From Cliona cf. orientalis (lineage: Eukaryota; Porifera; Demospongiae; Clionaida; Clionaidae), in assembly GCA_963930775.1 (NCBI GenBank), contig OZ005689.1, forward strand, positions 22,690,058-22,754,057: DNA of 64,000 nucleotides, read 5' to 3'. How positions within the stretch are numbered: the stretch's first letter is position 1; each line of letters begins with the position of its first letter. The translations under genes were made by a program, and so were the position numbers. Below, piece by piece: positions 10,963-22,483 of the stretch. The notes under the pieces are model-generated. The model saw only the letters and a program-made list of their open reading frames with translations. It did no database searches and had not been told where the DNA came from.

Positions 10963-11171
10963 AGGTAGCAGACGTTGCTGTTCTTGCTTGAGAGGACTAC
11001 CATCACGCAGTTCCCGCTTTAAATAGCCACTATCCTTGTACCTGACAACTCAGGAATGCACAACATGTACATGCCCTCACGAGCCCCACCCCCATTTCTG
11101 CATGCAGAGCCCTAGCGCTAGAGAGCTTATTTTCCGTCTAATTCACTGCGTTCAAACGACAGAAAATACAC
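10947..11171 (-). repeat. Split direct repeat A1 (outer end of the DIRS-order element)
   Basis: 225 bp matching A2 (5655-5884) in the same orientation. It includes the palindromic CCCTAGCGCTAG. It is the minus-strand 5' terminus of the element and should contain its promoter. Its outer end AC abuts transposase codons at 11172. Confidence 0.85.
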
Positions 11172-11653
11172 TTCCTTCGATAGTTGCGATCATCGCATCC
11201 ACTTTCATCCAGCCATACGAGCATGGACACATCATATAATGATATTTCAGCCATGAATCTAGCTCGCTGTTCGTCGGATCTTTGTAGTGCTACTCGATGC
11301 ATAGCTTGACGAGTGCATCCCATAATCTTCAGAGTCCTGCAAATAGTCGAGACGCATACGTAAACGCCAAATGCGCGCATAAGCTCGTCTTGGATTTCAC
11401 TCAAGTAAATGCCAGGCTTATCCAAAATCATTCTGAACATCATCATTTGTTCAAACTCTCCAAGCAAAAGCGCTGGCCCATGTCGACGTTTGCATGGCAC
11501 GACGTCTCCTGTGATTTGAAAACGAGCGATGTATCGCCTGACTGTGCGTTCAGAGACACTAAACAACACAGCGATTTCGGAATAAGACCGCTTGTGTGCC
11601 AGGTATGACCAGACTATCCTCCACCGTAGATCCAACGAATATGGATTAGGCAT
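11172..11653 (-). pseudogene. IS630/Tc1-like transposase, N-terminal half
   Basis: Starting at MPNPYSLDLRWRIVW, the protein has a helix-turn-helix paired-like DNA-binding region (YSEIAVLFSVSERTVRRYIARF), a second helical unit (PGIYLSEIQDELMRAFG), and the first catalytic Asp in MLVWLDESGCDD. It runs to NYRRK, where the DIRS-order element interrupts it. With the element excised, codons read on into YGYS of the half at 4614-5096. An in-frame extension upstream to 11749 looks like inverted-repeat sequence, not protein. Confidence 0.8.
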
Positions 11654-11902
11654 TTTGGTAGAAATATCAAACGTGTAGAATTCAAACTTGTCTGCCAGAA
11701 TGTGTTTTGAAACGCGCATGCGCACCCCTCGAACTCCGGACCTTGACAACGAACTTCAAAATCCCTGTATCTCCACAATGAAGCGCACAGTCGCTCTGAA
11801 ACTTGAACGCAGGTTAGCCCTATGGTAGAACTTATCAAATATGTAGCTAACTAAAAATTCATAAAATTCGCTATATGCCGGGTTTTCCCAGATACGGTCA
11901 CA

Positions 11903-12168
11903 TTTAAAGTCATCAAGTAACATTGTGGTGTATGTGAATTTTTCGTAACACTTGTTACACCCAAGTGAGGGTTAGTTGGAGAAGCTACTGACTATTCTGG
12001 CTACGATCGTCACCAGTGGATACTTCGAAACTGTGATTTACATCGTCAAAATTGTCCCGATGATCACCTGCAGTGTTGGCTTCTATTTGTTTGTGCCTGC
12101 ACCATTTTAAGCCAACGCATTTTGAGAGAGAATGAGGTCGTGACCGCAGACTTGCTATTATTGACATT
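11903..12168 (-). other. Unassigned segment with a 60-codon minus-strand frame
   Basis: 12167-11985 encodes MSIIASLRSRPHSLSKC... with a donor-like CAG/TAG end. It might be an exon remnant of the TE gene into which the IS630 element inserted, but I cannot match it to a domain. Confidence 0.25.
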
Positions 12169-12699
12169 TGTGACCGGATTTGGGAAAACCCTCTGTAAGG
12201 GATCCGCGCGCGAGTCTCGCAATGCGCGTTTTTAGTAGCTCAGGTCGAAATTTGTCAAAGTCCAGATTTTATCATATATATGTCGAATAACCCTTCTAAC
12301 TGTTACCGTCGTCTTCGGAGGCTAGTCGATCTATACGAAGGCGAAATAAGCCTTCATTTTGACCCACCTAGTCGGCCCAGCTGCCGTACCCGGAGCCCGT
12401 TGCTATGGGCGCTAATTAGAATTCTCTACCTAGATTCATCGAACTACTGTACGTTCGCTCACCTTTTTACCTTCTTGGGCATCTAAGAACAATCGGCTAT
12501 CGTCAACAACGAAATTCAACTCTTGCTCTATCTTTACGTTCATTTCGAACGGCTCCGTCCAGGTCCATTTAATTGATTTCCGGGTCACGCGTAGTATACG
12601 GAAACGCCATACACGTGCATAGCTACGCCTTTAGACCGTAATTTCTCGATTATTGGGGGTGTGGCGCGATCGCAAACAAAGCGCTGTATCTCCACAACA
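12169..12699. mobile_element. Truncated TGTGACCGGAT-family MITE
   Basis: It begins TGTGACCGGATTTGGGAAAA and follows the MITE consensus seen at 25482-26136 (CAGGTCGAAATTTGTCAAAG, CCTTCATTTTGACCCACCTA, GCGCTGTATCTCCACAAC). The second terminal repeat is missing, so it ends abruptly at about 12699. Confidence 0.75.
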
Positions 12700-13512
12700 A
12701 TGGACTACTTGGATCCTTTCACACTAACAAGAGGTCAGTTGAACAGATCATGCAAAAATTTGTAAATACTCAATACTTACGCAGTGAAGCCATGTCAGCT
12801 AATGCACAACTGCTTGTACTTCTTCCTAGTTCTCAACAGCCTGTAATGCCGATTTTGACTACACTTTCTGCAAACGATACAGACACACTGCAAATGCTAA
12901 GATTATCCTCATCCCCTCTGCCTTCTATTCAATCATTTGAGAATCATGGTATTGCTGCTCTACTTCCACCACTTCAGGAAGATGTATTTGATTCTACAGT
13001 TGTCAGAGATCTGGAATTGCTGTACACTCAACTCTATCCAAACAAAATAATAGCTCGTTTCACCTTTCTACATACGAGCTGGACGTGCTACTTTGTGTAA
13101 TCAAGTAATTGGTTCCACAATGAATGCTGCAAGTAGCAATTCCTCATCAGTGATCATGGCTTACTGGCCAGCACGGGGAAATGGCCTTTCTATTATTGAT
13201 TACTCCAGAATGAGAATTGGAACAGTGCACTATTACTGTAAACACCAGGTTGCATTTACTGGCAATACCACTGCACATAGTGAACATATTTTCGCTTATG
13301 TTATTTGGAAACAAAGGCACCCTCATGAAGAATGGTATGGAATATCAGCGACTGTTGCTTTAAACACTAATGAGCCTTCTTCTATGTGTAGCTTCATCCC
13401 AGTGCAAAGAATTTATTCTGTATGTGCTCATACTAGTTTAGACACAAATATACATGGCCTTGAGGAGAATGTTTTTGTATCCATCCCAGTGCCTCTAAAG
13501 TTCAGTATGTAA
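12700..13512 (+). pseudogene. 3' part of an unidentified TE-family gene
   Basis: Two frames joined by a shift near 13070. The first (12750-13100) is Leu/Ser-rich (PQEDVFDSTVVRDLELLYTQLYPNK). The second (13120-13512) is a conserved-looking C-terminal domain, with MNAASSNSSSVIMAYWPARG, IGTVHYYCKHQV, HIFAYVIWKQRHPHEEWYG and SFIPVQRIYSVCA, ending FSM. I recall similar C-terminal domains (a short beta-rich region ending in PVQRI) in multicopy sponge and cnidarian proteins, but no characterised function. The 5' half is absent, replaced by the truncated MITE. Confidence 0.45.
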
Positions 13513-14112
13513 TTTGATTTCTTCTGGCCATAGATTATTGAATTCGATCATATAATAATATTATGACAATAGCAATAATATTAATCATGTGATAATTATT
13601 ATTATTATCAGCATCACACAGAGAAAACAGACGTGCTATTTTGACACAGAAAACTGCTAAACGGATGTCTCCAGTTTCAACACACTGCACATGTGCAGTA
13701 TTGAAATGTGTGCTGAATTAGCACGTGTAGTTTAGAATGTGTGCTAAAAGTGTATAATATGCTGTTCTAAAGATGTGCTGTTTTAACACATGCATACGCA
13801 TGCGCACACGTGATGCATTATTATACACATATATTACAGGGGAAAAGAAATATATCATAGTAGTATACCAATGTACAACAAATGATGCATGAGGTATATA
13901 TACAAGTATATAGATGAAGAGGAAGTCAGCAGTAATAGTGGGTAAGTCCTATACACACTAACTTATAGGGAAATAATTATACACTTAGTCTAATAATATA
14001 GTTACAATAGAATTATGATGATGATGTTATTTATAGTTTGTGTACATGCATGTATAATAGTATTATTAAGAGGATGAAGCTCTTCTTAGGTAAGTCATAT
14101 GACTGTGCATGT
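13513..14112. repeat. AT-rich region with repeated TGTGCT/AGCACA motifs (13616-13810)
   Basis: After the TE gene stop there is GAGAAAACAGACGTGCTATTTTGACACA and then repeated TGTGCTGAATTAGCACG, TGTGCTAAAAGTG and TGTGCTGTTTTAACACA units. Many are self-complementary. The same motif field, bounded by an inverted AAAACTGC-type end, occurs at 23985-24240. The rest of the stretch is AT-rich with no gene. Confidence 0.5.
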
Positions 14113-17100
14113 TCATGATAAAATGAAGTTAACTAGTTTAGAGTACTTAGAAGAACGTTTTACACCACTCACAGCTTTTTGTTTCAGGAAAATCTCCTGA
14201 ATAAATAGGAGGAAGCTCTGAGCCAGCAGCGACTTTGGGTAGTTGATATAGTAGCAATAATAAGCAGCCATAAGAGAGACGATTCCTTCTGAAATTGAAA
14301 AATTAGCTATTTCAAAAAGAAGTTCCTTCTCTGCAACTATAAATCCTTGAGCCAGCATTGGATTGGATTTGTTCACAAATATGATCAACCGGGGTTCGGA
14401 GAAAGTTTTGTGCTTCAGGATCTCTTGAATGTCGGTTCCAGGCTGGATAAAGATAAAAAGAACAAATGCATTATTATAATAATAATAATAATTATACCAA
14501 TAATATTATATCAGCCAGAGTATAACTAGGATTGAATTCCATATTTCCCTCCCTCTGGCTATTATTTCGACCAATCAAAGCCATTGCTTTGGTTTACACA
14601 AGCAGTCACGTCATCATGCCTACTATACTATGATATTTGCATGTGCATTATTACGACGCAAATGCGATCTAACGCGAATGCGATCTATCAACACTTAGAA
14701 AAATTCGACAGGAAAAAAAATCAAAGTGTACGGCAAGATTTGAACCCGCTCTATTCAGTCCCATACATAAGAGCCCAACCACTCGACCACCACCGTTGTT
14801 GCTGCTGGCAGCCGTTATTTCAACTATTTTATAGACAAACCCTACACAACCCAGCCCCTCCAGTCCATGTATACACAAACCCTAGAGACTAACCCTGCTA
14901 ACCATTCGCAACCCATCCCCTGACCTCCCAGCCCCTCCCATCCATATTGTCCAGCGATCGCAGCGGCGTACGTACCGGCGTATCGCGAACGGGTCGGGAT
15001 CGCATTTGCGTCGTTACATGCATCAATACTGTATGTACATGCACATGCAGAGTTTATTGCACCATGGTTGCATACACTACGTACACTGTGTGCATACAAA
15101 ATAGGCAGCATAGATGTCATTTGTACAGTACAGACATGGAAACGCACACACACTACTTGACACTAATCAGGAACCAATTAGATAGCTATCGCTCGATCTG
15201 GCAGTTTTGCCACATGGCATATAGTCCACAGTCTAGATAGCGTAGATCTATTTAATAGCCATTGCCTGCGATTATTGAAGCGATCAATTTTGTTGCCGAA
15301 CCTGACCGTCTTCTATTCACAGATTGCTGTGAAAGCACTGGTTGATTCAATTACCCATGATTCAGTGACTCAAATCATCCGTAAAGTGAACCTTGCAGGT
15401 GGAGGACTCCAAAATTATACTCGTCATTAATTATAATAATGTGACTTTAGTTATTGCTAAATAAAATATTATTGTTGGAGACAAGCAGAGCAATATGCAG
15501 GTAGCCCAGTGCAATAAGAATAGTTTTCGGGCTCCCTCATGCTTTGATGCAAAAAAATCACATATATACATACCTCGTGAATGCTCTTGATATGACAATA
15601 ATACAGTGGAACCCCTCTTTAAGGAAATCCCTTAAAGTAGGACATCTCCTTTAATCAGGATACAATGCATGCTCCCAGCTACATAGAACAGTTTATAAAA
15701 CTATCCCTGCAAATTGGTCAGGACACTTTAAGCTAAGGGTGTCCAGATTAGGTGGGTTCCACTGCATATTTCATGGCATTTCGATGGGCATTATAAGAAT
15801 ATATGTGACGGTCCAAAAAGAAAGAGAGAAAGAAGAAAAGAGGAGAGAGAAAGAGAAAGAAAGAGAGAGGTGCATGGTGGGGGAAGGGGAGCGTGTATAT
15901 TTTGGCGTCGCATTGCAAGTGATCAGTACAGTCTACTTCATGACTGAATTATTTAAGAGCACTAGATAAAACTATGCAATACCTCAGTGACATAAGAAAA
16001 CACAATCATTAATCCATATCAATGCTTAATTGGGGAGGGGTCACGGTGCGTGAAACTGCCACGCCCACTTCTCCCCCAAACATTTCTTTCTGGATGAAAC
16101 CCTGACCATGCATAATGCTCTGAAAAAAATTTTTGAGTTAAGGCCACCATTACCATTACCAACTACAACCTTTGAACTATTGCTACAGCAAATTTGAAGT
16201 CTCTAGCCCGTGTGGTCATGGAGATATGACCAAAAATGTACCTGGATCGCCCATACTAAAGTTTTGCAAAATATTGCAATGAACATTGTTATATACGTAC
16301 GTTGCATGCGGAAGTTCATATGTTTGCTGTTTATGGTAAAGAATAAGAAGACAAGTGCTTCTAAAAATCGTCTGTACAAAAATTCGAAGAAAGAAGTGAC
16401 TGGAGATTTTTTTTTCTGTGCAGCTGCCTTGCTTGCCTACCTGCAACTATGGCAATGGCTCCGTGTCATGGACAGCCAATGTTAGCTACACGGCTGATTT
16501 CTTTGAGCCATGTATAACTCAGTAAGTATAGCGTTCTAGAAGCTATGAAGCAGATTTTTGTGTAGATGAATGATTCTTCTATCGATCTATACAAAATTGA
16601 TAGTTATCACCATAGATGACTATTTTGGCCTGTATCTCAGATTGATATCCAGCGCATTACGCATGGTTTTCTCATGGACGGTCACATATGGTCCATAAGT
16701 AAATTTATTGACTTACTTCATGAAGAGAGAAAACAGTTGGAGCTTTTGCACCCGGTCCTGATGGTTGGACAGATTTATCCAAAGCTTCAAGCACTGAAAT
16801 CATTTCTTTCTCGCCAATCGATTCTGGTACTTCGTACCCAACGTATTGCAGTAGATTTGGAGCATACTCTTCGAGGCTGGCTGTTATTGTTTGCACAGCA
16901 GTTTCCCCACACATTAAATTAAATTCCATCTGAACCTATAAAGTTAATGGATAAGTATTAAAACATCAACATTGCACCATGATGATAAACTAACGACATT
17001 TACTTGGGATAAATAATGTACGTACCCATTTCTTTGAACCAAAGAAAGGATATTCCTCCCGCAGTTGAGAGGCCCGTAGATCACACTGCTCGATCTTCCT

Positions 17101-19220
17101 TCGTCTCATGCTGTGAGTGAGCTTCAATAACTGATACACATGGCTGCTGTTTGGATTCGCTTTTGCTAACTCCTCTGAAAGAGACTGGATGTTCCTCTCA
17201 TATGCTACAACATCGTCACTTTCATCAGCAGAGGATGGACGGCACATTGCTACAGGTACGGCATGTTGAGCAGTTACAATCTTCTGTTTGGACTCACGGT
17301 GTGCTGGTACTGGCTGCGAATTTCGACGCAGGTAGCGGAACTTCTGGCTTAAGTAATCCTTTGTTGATGACTGAATAACAAAGCAATTAATAATTAGAGC
17401 TCTTTAGAGCACCAAACCCTCAGCGCATTGCATGGCATTAGTTGCATTGAGCAGGCAACGACAACACAATGTTGCCTTGGGGACATTTGTTACATAGGTT
17501 CTTCAAGATATCTTCAGTCAGCAAGTCTATTATTAAACTGTGCTCTGATCAACGATGAGCCAGTCATCTTATAGTCTAGCAAGCTAAACCCTCACTCGCT
17601 CGCCGCTTAGTGGGTATGGTATGTTATAAAAACTACACCCAATAAGTTGTGAGCGAGATTAGTTGTTCTATACATAGATATACATTCGAAAGAAGCCTCC
17701 GTCGTTAGCTTCATCCACTGAAAGCTCCACATGTCCACTTGCAAGGGAGTGAGGAAGGTGGTGACCAGTGCAACTTCAATGATTATTGTAACTCTACAGT
17801 GCATGCACGGAGATTTAATATAAGCTTACTGTATATAGCGTGTGACACTCAAGGTTCTATTTATGTATAAAATCAAGTCAAGAAGCTTAGAATCAGCAAA
17901 TGACGTCAAAACTGGCAAAGAAAGCAGAGTCGGCGAAATCCACACAATATATGCATTTGGATCACCGTAAGGAACCTTATATGACATTGCATTTCGGGCT
18001 TGAAAATGAGGTACGTATTTAGCCGCTATCTTGATAACAGACACACACACACACACAGAATGACTACTGTAACCCTCGTGCATGCACCTAGGGTTAAAAT
18101 GTCTGGATCAACTATAACTTACCCAGTATTCACCTTCAATTACAGGCTTTTTGTCCTTTAGCTCTGGATATTCCTTACAGAGGGTCTTTGCTATTGTGAT
18201 GTATTTAGATGATGATCCACCAGAGCAAATACCAAAGTAGAACATAGCAGACTCTCTTAAGAGACGTGTCTTCATGTTTCCGGTAAGTTGTCCCTGCTCG
18301 ATGGCCTGACGTGTAACCCGTGAAAATGAATTTGGTAAGGGACAAGGATCTGGAAGACGCCGTGTTTCTGTTGGAACACAAGGATCGGGAAGACACCGTG
18401 TTTCTGTTGGAACAGCTGGAATTACTTGTTTGCTTGGTTCATAGTCATCTTCGTCCTGATTAGTGACGTGTCTCCGTTTGGGTTCTGGCTCAGAGGGTTC
18501 AGCTTTTTGCTTGGATGATGTGGTGGTGCTAATTATTCGTGGTGGGGTAGATACGGCAAGCTCTACGTCGTTCATATCAACAGACCACTCTTCAGTGAGA
18601 GGTTCACCATTAAGGGCAGAATAGCTCGAGGAGATACACTGGATAGTGTCACTAATAGAGGATTCCTACATATCATGATACATAGAATAAAATAACTAGT
18701 CAAACACGTATAACCTATGCCAGCTTAATGGAGGTGGTGGGGGGGGTATTCAGGGTAATAAATAGCCTCTACTCTCAGAGCACGTAGCTAGCTAAAATAA
18801 CTACAGTCTGACTGAAACTGTTTGCACAGTTCAAAAATATCATGTTTATGGAAGTGTCAGAAAGCTCCTAAATGGTACCATTATAGCTATCTAACTTAAA
18901 ATGATATACACAATGGAGCTACCTGGTGTAAGGGTTGATAATCAGAACACATCAGTTTCTCAATAGCGGCTTTTAGTTTAATTCTTAATCCACTCTGAGG
19001 TAACAGGTGTGAAAATTCAACAAAATCTTCTGGCAGTATTGCCAATGCGGCACCATCAATGTCATTTCCTATAAAGAATAATTAATATTTTTTCTAATAT
19101 CAAGAATAACAATAACTACAAAAATCTGGCAGTCCGCTTACCAGCTAAAGTGTCGAGTATTTTCTCAGGAATACCTTTTCGAAGTACACTAGTGACCTGG
19201 TCGACTGTGAATGTCTCCAT
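14113..19220 (-). CDS. SAMD3-like protein (SAM domain), six exons, apparently intact
   Basis: Exons on the minus strand: 19142-19220, 18923-19068, 18665-18123, 17370-17026, 16929-16717 and 14442-14113. All have GT-AG borders and keep one frame, giving 1,656 bp and 551 aa. Residues 1-70 form a SAM domain (FTVDQVTSVLRKGIP...NDIDGAALAILPEDF...GLRIKLKAAIEKL). A Pro/Ser/Lys-rich linker follows. Then comes a domain (VTRQAIEQGQLT, FYFGICSGG, LCKEYPELKDKKP, EYW) that I recognise from vertebrate and sponge SAMD3-like proteins. The C-terminal exon (VAEKELLFEI, SISEGIVSLMAAYYCYYINYPKS) matches the same family's end. If the donor at 16716 is not used, translation stops at 16705. The function is unknown; it is the best candidate for a host gene here, though related genes are often multicopy. 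Confidence 0.75.
14653..15015. mobile_element. Inverted-repeat element in the last SAMD3-like intron
   Basis: CGACGCAAATGCGATC at 14653 recurs inverted as GATCGCATTTGCGTCG at about 15000, giving 16-bp perfect arms about 330 bp apart. The interior has a duplicated AACCCAGCCCCTCC-like stretch and a tRNA-like Pol III promoter (14730-14800). It looks like a small non-autonomous element or a SINE with flanking inverted repeats. Confidence 0.5.
14730..14800 (-). ncRNA. tRNA-like (SINE-type) Pol III promoter segment
   Basis: On the minus strand TGGTCGAGTGGTTGG (A-box-like, 14789-14775) is followed about 40 bp later by GGGTTCAAATCTTGCC (B-box-like). Spacing and sequence fit a Leu/Ser-type tRNA 5' region and T-arm. 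I do not see a clean cloverleaf with paired acceptor stem, so it is more likely tRNA-derived SINE sequence than a working tRNA gene. Confidence 0.45.
15602..15766. mobile_element. Short MITE (TACAGTGGAACC type)
   Basis: TACAGTGGAACCC at 15602 and GGGTTCCACTGCA ending near 15765 are inverted repeats bounding about 165 bp with no gene. The TACAGTGGAACC end is common in mariner/pogo-type MITEs of animals. It lies in the last intron of the SAMD3-like gene; a purine-rich (GAAA/GAGA)n tract follows at 15820-15871. Confidence 0.65.
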
Positions 19221-19430
19221 GTTAAACTCGAAAATTTTGAATGCCTTCTTCAATGCGAGCTAATAAATTGCAGCTGCGCGCGCAGCTGCTATTAATCAAT
19301 ATGCAGGAACAGCGCATGCGCAGTAACAATCTTCTCTATTTATACGTGAAGTACCGTAAAATCAATTGTGTGCCGCGCGCGCGCTATTTGAGTACCAGCA
19401 GAAGCTAAAAGAAGCATAGGATTCGAATCC
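19221..19430. other. Intergenic or promoter region between divergent genes
   Basis: About 210 bp between the SAMD3-like start (minus) and the C2H2 TE gene (plus). It contains CAGCTGCGCGCGCAGCTG, an 18-bp perfect palindrome near 19271-19288, a GCGCATGCGC palindrome near 19312 and GCGCGCGCGC near 19375. CpG-rich palindromes between divergent genes could be promoter elements; this is inference. Confidence 0.4.
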
Positions 19431-22031
19431 ATGATGTCCGCTCTGTATTGTAGCTTCTGTGACTACCGATGTCATACTGATCAATTTCTACTAACAATAG
19501 CGTGATTTTCATGGAAATTATCCAAACTTCCTAAAGTAAACTGCTCTTTATGTGGCAAAAGCTATAAAAAGTGGTGTTCATTAAAGAAACACCTACATCG
19601 AGTTCACTCAGGTAAGAATTGGAGTGATATGACTTACATTTATTTTTGTTATGCTTGTATAGCCAGCAGTATGGAATCTCTTCTGCATAATGGAAATAGT
19701 GATGATCAGGATAGTTTTGATGATCCTTTCCGGACCTGGAGCTGATAACCTTGTGCCTGCCCGAGAAGAAGTGGGTCAGCAGTGGGAAAGCGCTCGCTTT
19801 CTATTGCATGTTACTGAAGAGCATTCACTCACACATTCTGGTGTAGAGAGTTTTTGCGAGTCAACACAACGATTTGTGGATAAAATTTGTTCACAAGTTT
19901 CCGAAAAAATCAACACTCTGTTACCAGCAAATGTTGATTCAGCACTACGGCAAAGTCTCCCCGCAGCTTGCAAACCCGGTGAATTATTTATCGGGCTTAC
20001 AACCAGATATAGCAGGGAGAAATACTACAGCGAAGCATTCAACTATGTGGTGAGAAAAAACAATGTATTATGGCATTAATATATTCATGCATTCCTATAG
20101 TGAGTGCATGTTTGTAAATAGAGTTTCATTGTTTTGTGTGTGTATATGTCTTACTGAAAGTTCTGCATTCATTAGGAACCAACTCCTGTACTGCTGGGAA
20201 CAAACTGGGAGTGGACTGTGCAACGAGGTCAAAGGAAGTTGGTAGAAACGAAACACCTCGGATATGTAGTGGACCTATTTGCTGGACTCAAAGTAAGCAA
20301 GAATTTTAACCATATTATTATAGTTTGTCATATCATGTTACTATCAAATTTTTAGGCCTTGTTGAGTAATCCTGCTGTTAGGCATGAAATTGAGAATCCA
20401 CATGTTCGCACTGATATTATTATTATAAGGGATTTCTGTGATGGAGAGTTTGTGAAAAATCACACAGTATTCACTAACCATCCAAAAGCTCTTCAGTTCA
20501 TCATTTATTATGATGACATTGAAGTTGCAAACCCTCTCGGAGCAAAAGCAGGGAAACATAAGTTAGGTATGTATTGACTACTAACCGGGGTCTATAAGCC
20601 CTTACATTAGTGATATGTGTGCACACACACAATTTTATAATCCTTTAATAGGTATGTTTTATTATACACTGGGGAACATCATCCGCCCAGTTTTCCGATC
20701 TTGCCTTCAAGCAATACAGCTTATTTCAGTGGCAAAGAGTTCTGACATTCGTGTCTGTGGTTTTTATGCATTGATTAAGCCATTCATTGACCAAGTGAAC
20801 TTACTAGGAAAGGTACACGTGTACTGTTCAGTTTATGATGTTCATGTATGTACATAAAGTTAATGTGTGTTTTTGTAGGATGAAGGTTACTGCTTACAGT
20901 TGAGAGGTGAACAGATTATGCTTCATTGAGCAGTTGTTGCTTTATGTGGTGACACACCTGCTAGTTGCTATGTCGGTGGATTCAAGGAAGGTGTTGGTTT
21001 TTCACTGAGAAAGTGTAGGATATGTATGGCCACTCTTTCCGATATGTGTTCAAAGGTTAGTTCTACATGTGCGTACTAGAGTTTGATTACTCACTCCCTT
21101 ATTTAGTTTCATGCTATGGAGTTTATTGAGAGAAACAAACAAACCCATGCTGATTATCTCGCACTAATAGCTGAGGGGGAGAGCAGAGATTCAACCACCT
21201 ATGGTATCAACCGTGCTAGTCCTCTCCAAGAGCTCACTGGGTTTGACATCACAAAATGTTTACCATTTGATGTAATGCATACGTTATTTGAGGGAGTGGT
21301 GGTGAACCACCTCAATCTTTTGCTACAACATTTGATTGATGAGTCCAACTCTCTTTGTCTTGGTGAGCTCAATCATGCTATTACTAGTCACGACTATGGG
21401 TATTCTGAAGCAGACACTAAACCTTCTCCAATCCACCGAGAATCAACTGCTACTTCAGACTTCAAGTTTAAACAATCAGGTACCGTATATTATGTAAAAA
21501 AATGCCAGGAGAAAATTTTCACCAATTTCATCCCCAGCTCTCATTGGCAATAATTTCATCACCCTAATATTTTGTTAAAGATTGCATAGAGGTTGTGGCG
21601 ACAATTTTTCCACCAAATTTAATATTAATTTTGTGCAGTACAAGGGAAGCTGGGCTTGGCAACATATCATGGTTATTGCCAGTCAATTTACACCTTTCAT
21701 GTCATTACATATTGTGTGTATCTCGTCACAGCCTCACAGATGATGACCCTTGTACGCCTTTTGCCGCTCATGATCGGGAAATTTATTGAGCAAGATGATG
21801 ATCACTGGGAATGTTTCCTCAAGCTGTGGGATATCTGTAGTATAGCGTGTGCATTTGAAGTGGTGAAGGAAGAGGCTGTACACCTCATATGGTTGACTGA
21901 AATGTATTTAGAGGCTTTTAAAAGTCTTTACTCCACTTCAGTAACCCCTAAGATGCACTATTTAGTACATCTTCCCCAACAGATATTGGCGTAAGTTTCC
22001 TATTTTTACTAATGTGTATGCATGGGTAAGT

Positions 22032-22483
22032 GGCCTTGTCCAAAGTCCTTGTGGAAAAATTAATGTCATTATGATATTACCCCCCTCCCCCCCTCTCTTA
22101 ACGTCACAGCGTTTCAGCATAGATTCAATACTGAAACTCTGATTCTGCTCCATTTAGCCTACACAGTTGATATTCACTTGTATTCTACAGTGCTAGCTAT
22201 GTCGTCATGGATTCATTGCATACCTGTGCTTCTTTAACAGTTTCTTGCTTGCCTGTAGCTACATGCACACTTTCAGCTAGGTAGTGCTTGATACAGCTGT
22301 CACAAAAATGCAAATTTTGACACTACTGGAGGTGTGTCCAGACTTGTTCAACCACAAGAATGCATAATCACAACTAAAGCTAAAATCTGCTGACAATGCA
22401 GTTGTAAAACGTCGTGGACCAAGACCCCCTCCCCCCTAACGTTATAATGACGTTAATTTTTCCACAAGGACTTTGGACAAGCC
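22032..22483. mobile_element. MITE with about 40-bp TIRs in the TE-gene intron
   Basis: GGCCTTGTCCAAAGTCCTTG at 22032 continues with TGGAAAAATTAATGTCATTA. The right end carries the inverse, TAATGACGTTAATTTTTCCA followed by CAAGGACTTTGGACAAGCC, to about 22483. C/G-rich tracts (ACCCCCCTCCCCCC) sit just inside both arms. The interior has no gene. Confidence 0.8.

Larger units (their letters stand above)
5097..11171 (-). mobile_element. DIRS-order (Ngaro/PAT-type) tyrosine-recombinase retrotransposon
   Basis: On the minus strand the order is repeat A1 (11171-10947), Gag (10962-10111), RT-RNase H (9988-7823), tyrosine recombinase (7017-6011), B1 (5980-5883), A2 (5884-5655), a 460-bp spacer and B2 (5194-5097). 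This A1-genes-B1A2-B2 arrangement is the split-direct-repeat signature of PAT/Ngaro-like elements. They integrate by recombination of a circular DNA, not by an integrase. There is no target duplication, only an AC dinucleotide shared by both junctions. The element sits in the IS630 transposase gene. It is largely intact apart from an in-frame TAG after the RNase H domain. Confidence 0.85.
2852..11902. mobile_element. IS630/Tc1-like DNA transposon carrying an accessory gene
   Basis: The left terminus is TGTGACCGGATCTGGGAAAA (2852); the right end, reverse-complemented, is TGTGACCGTATCTGGGAAAA (ending at 11902). A second inverted pair lies inside: the TTGAAGTTCGTTGTCAAGG...CGCATGCGCGTTTCAAA stretch near 3399-3455 recurs inverted at about 11705-11758. 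Removing the retroelement at 5097-11171 leaves about 3 kb. That core has a plus-strand SHOCT gene and a minus-strand DDE transposase, arranged tail to tail. The left arm up to about 3390 also matches the related MITEs at 12169, 25482 and 50210. A clear TA duplication is not preserved. Confidence 0.75.

Noticed and set aside
19408-19420. tRNA gene suggested by GGATTCGAATCC
   Set aside because: B-box-like word only; no A box or stems at suitable spacing, and it overlaps the start of a TE gene.
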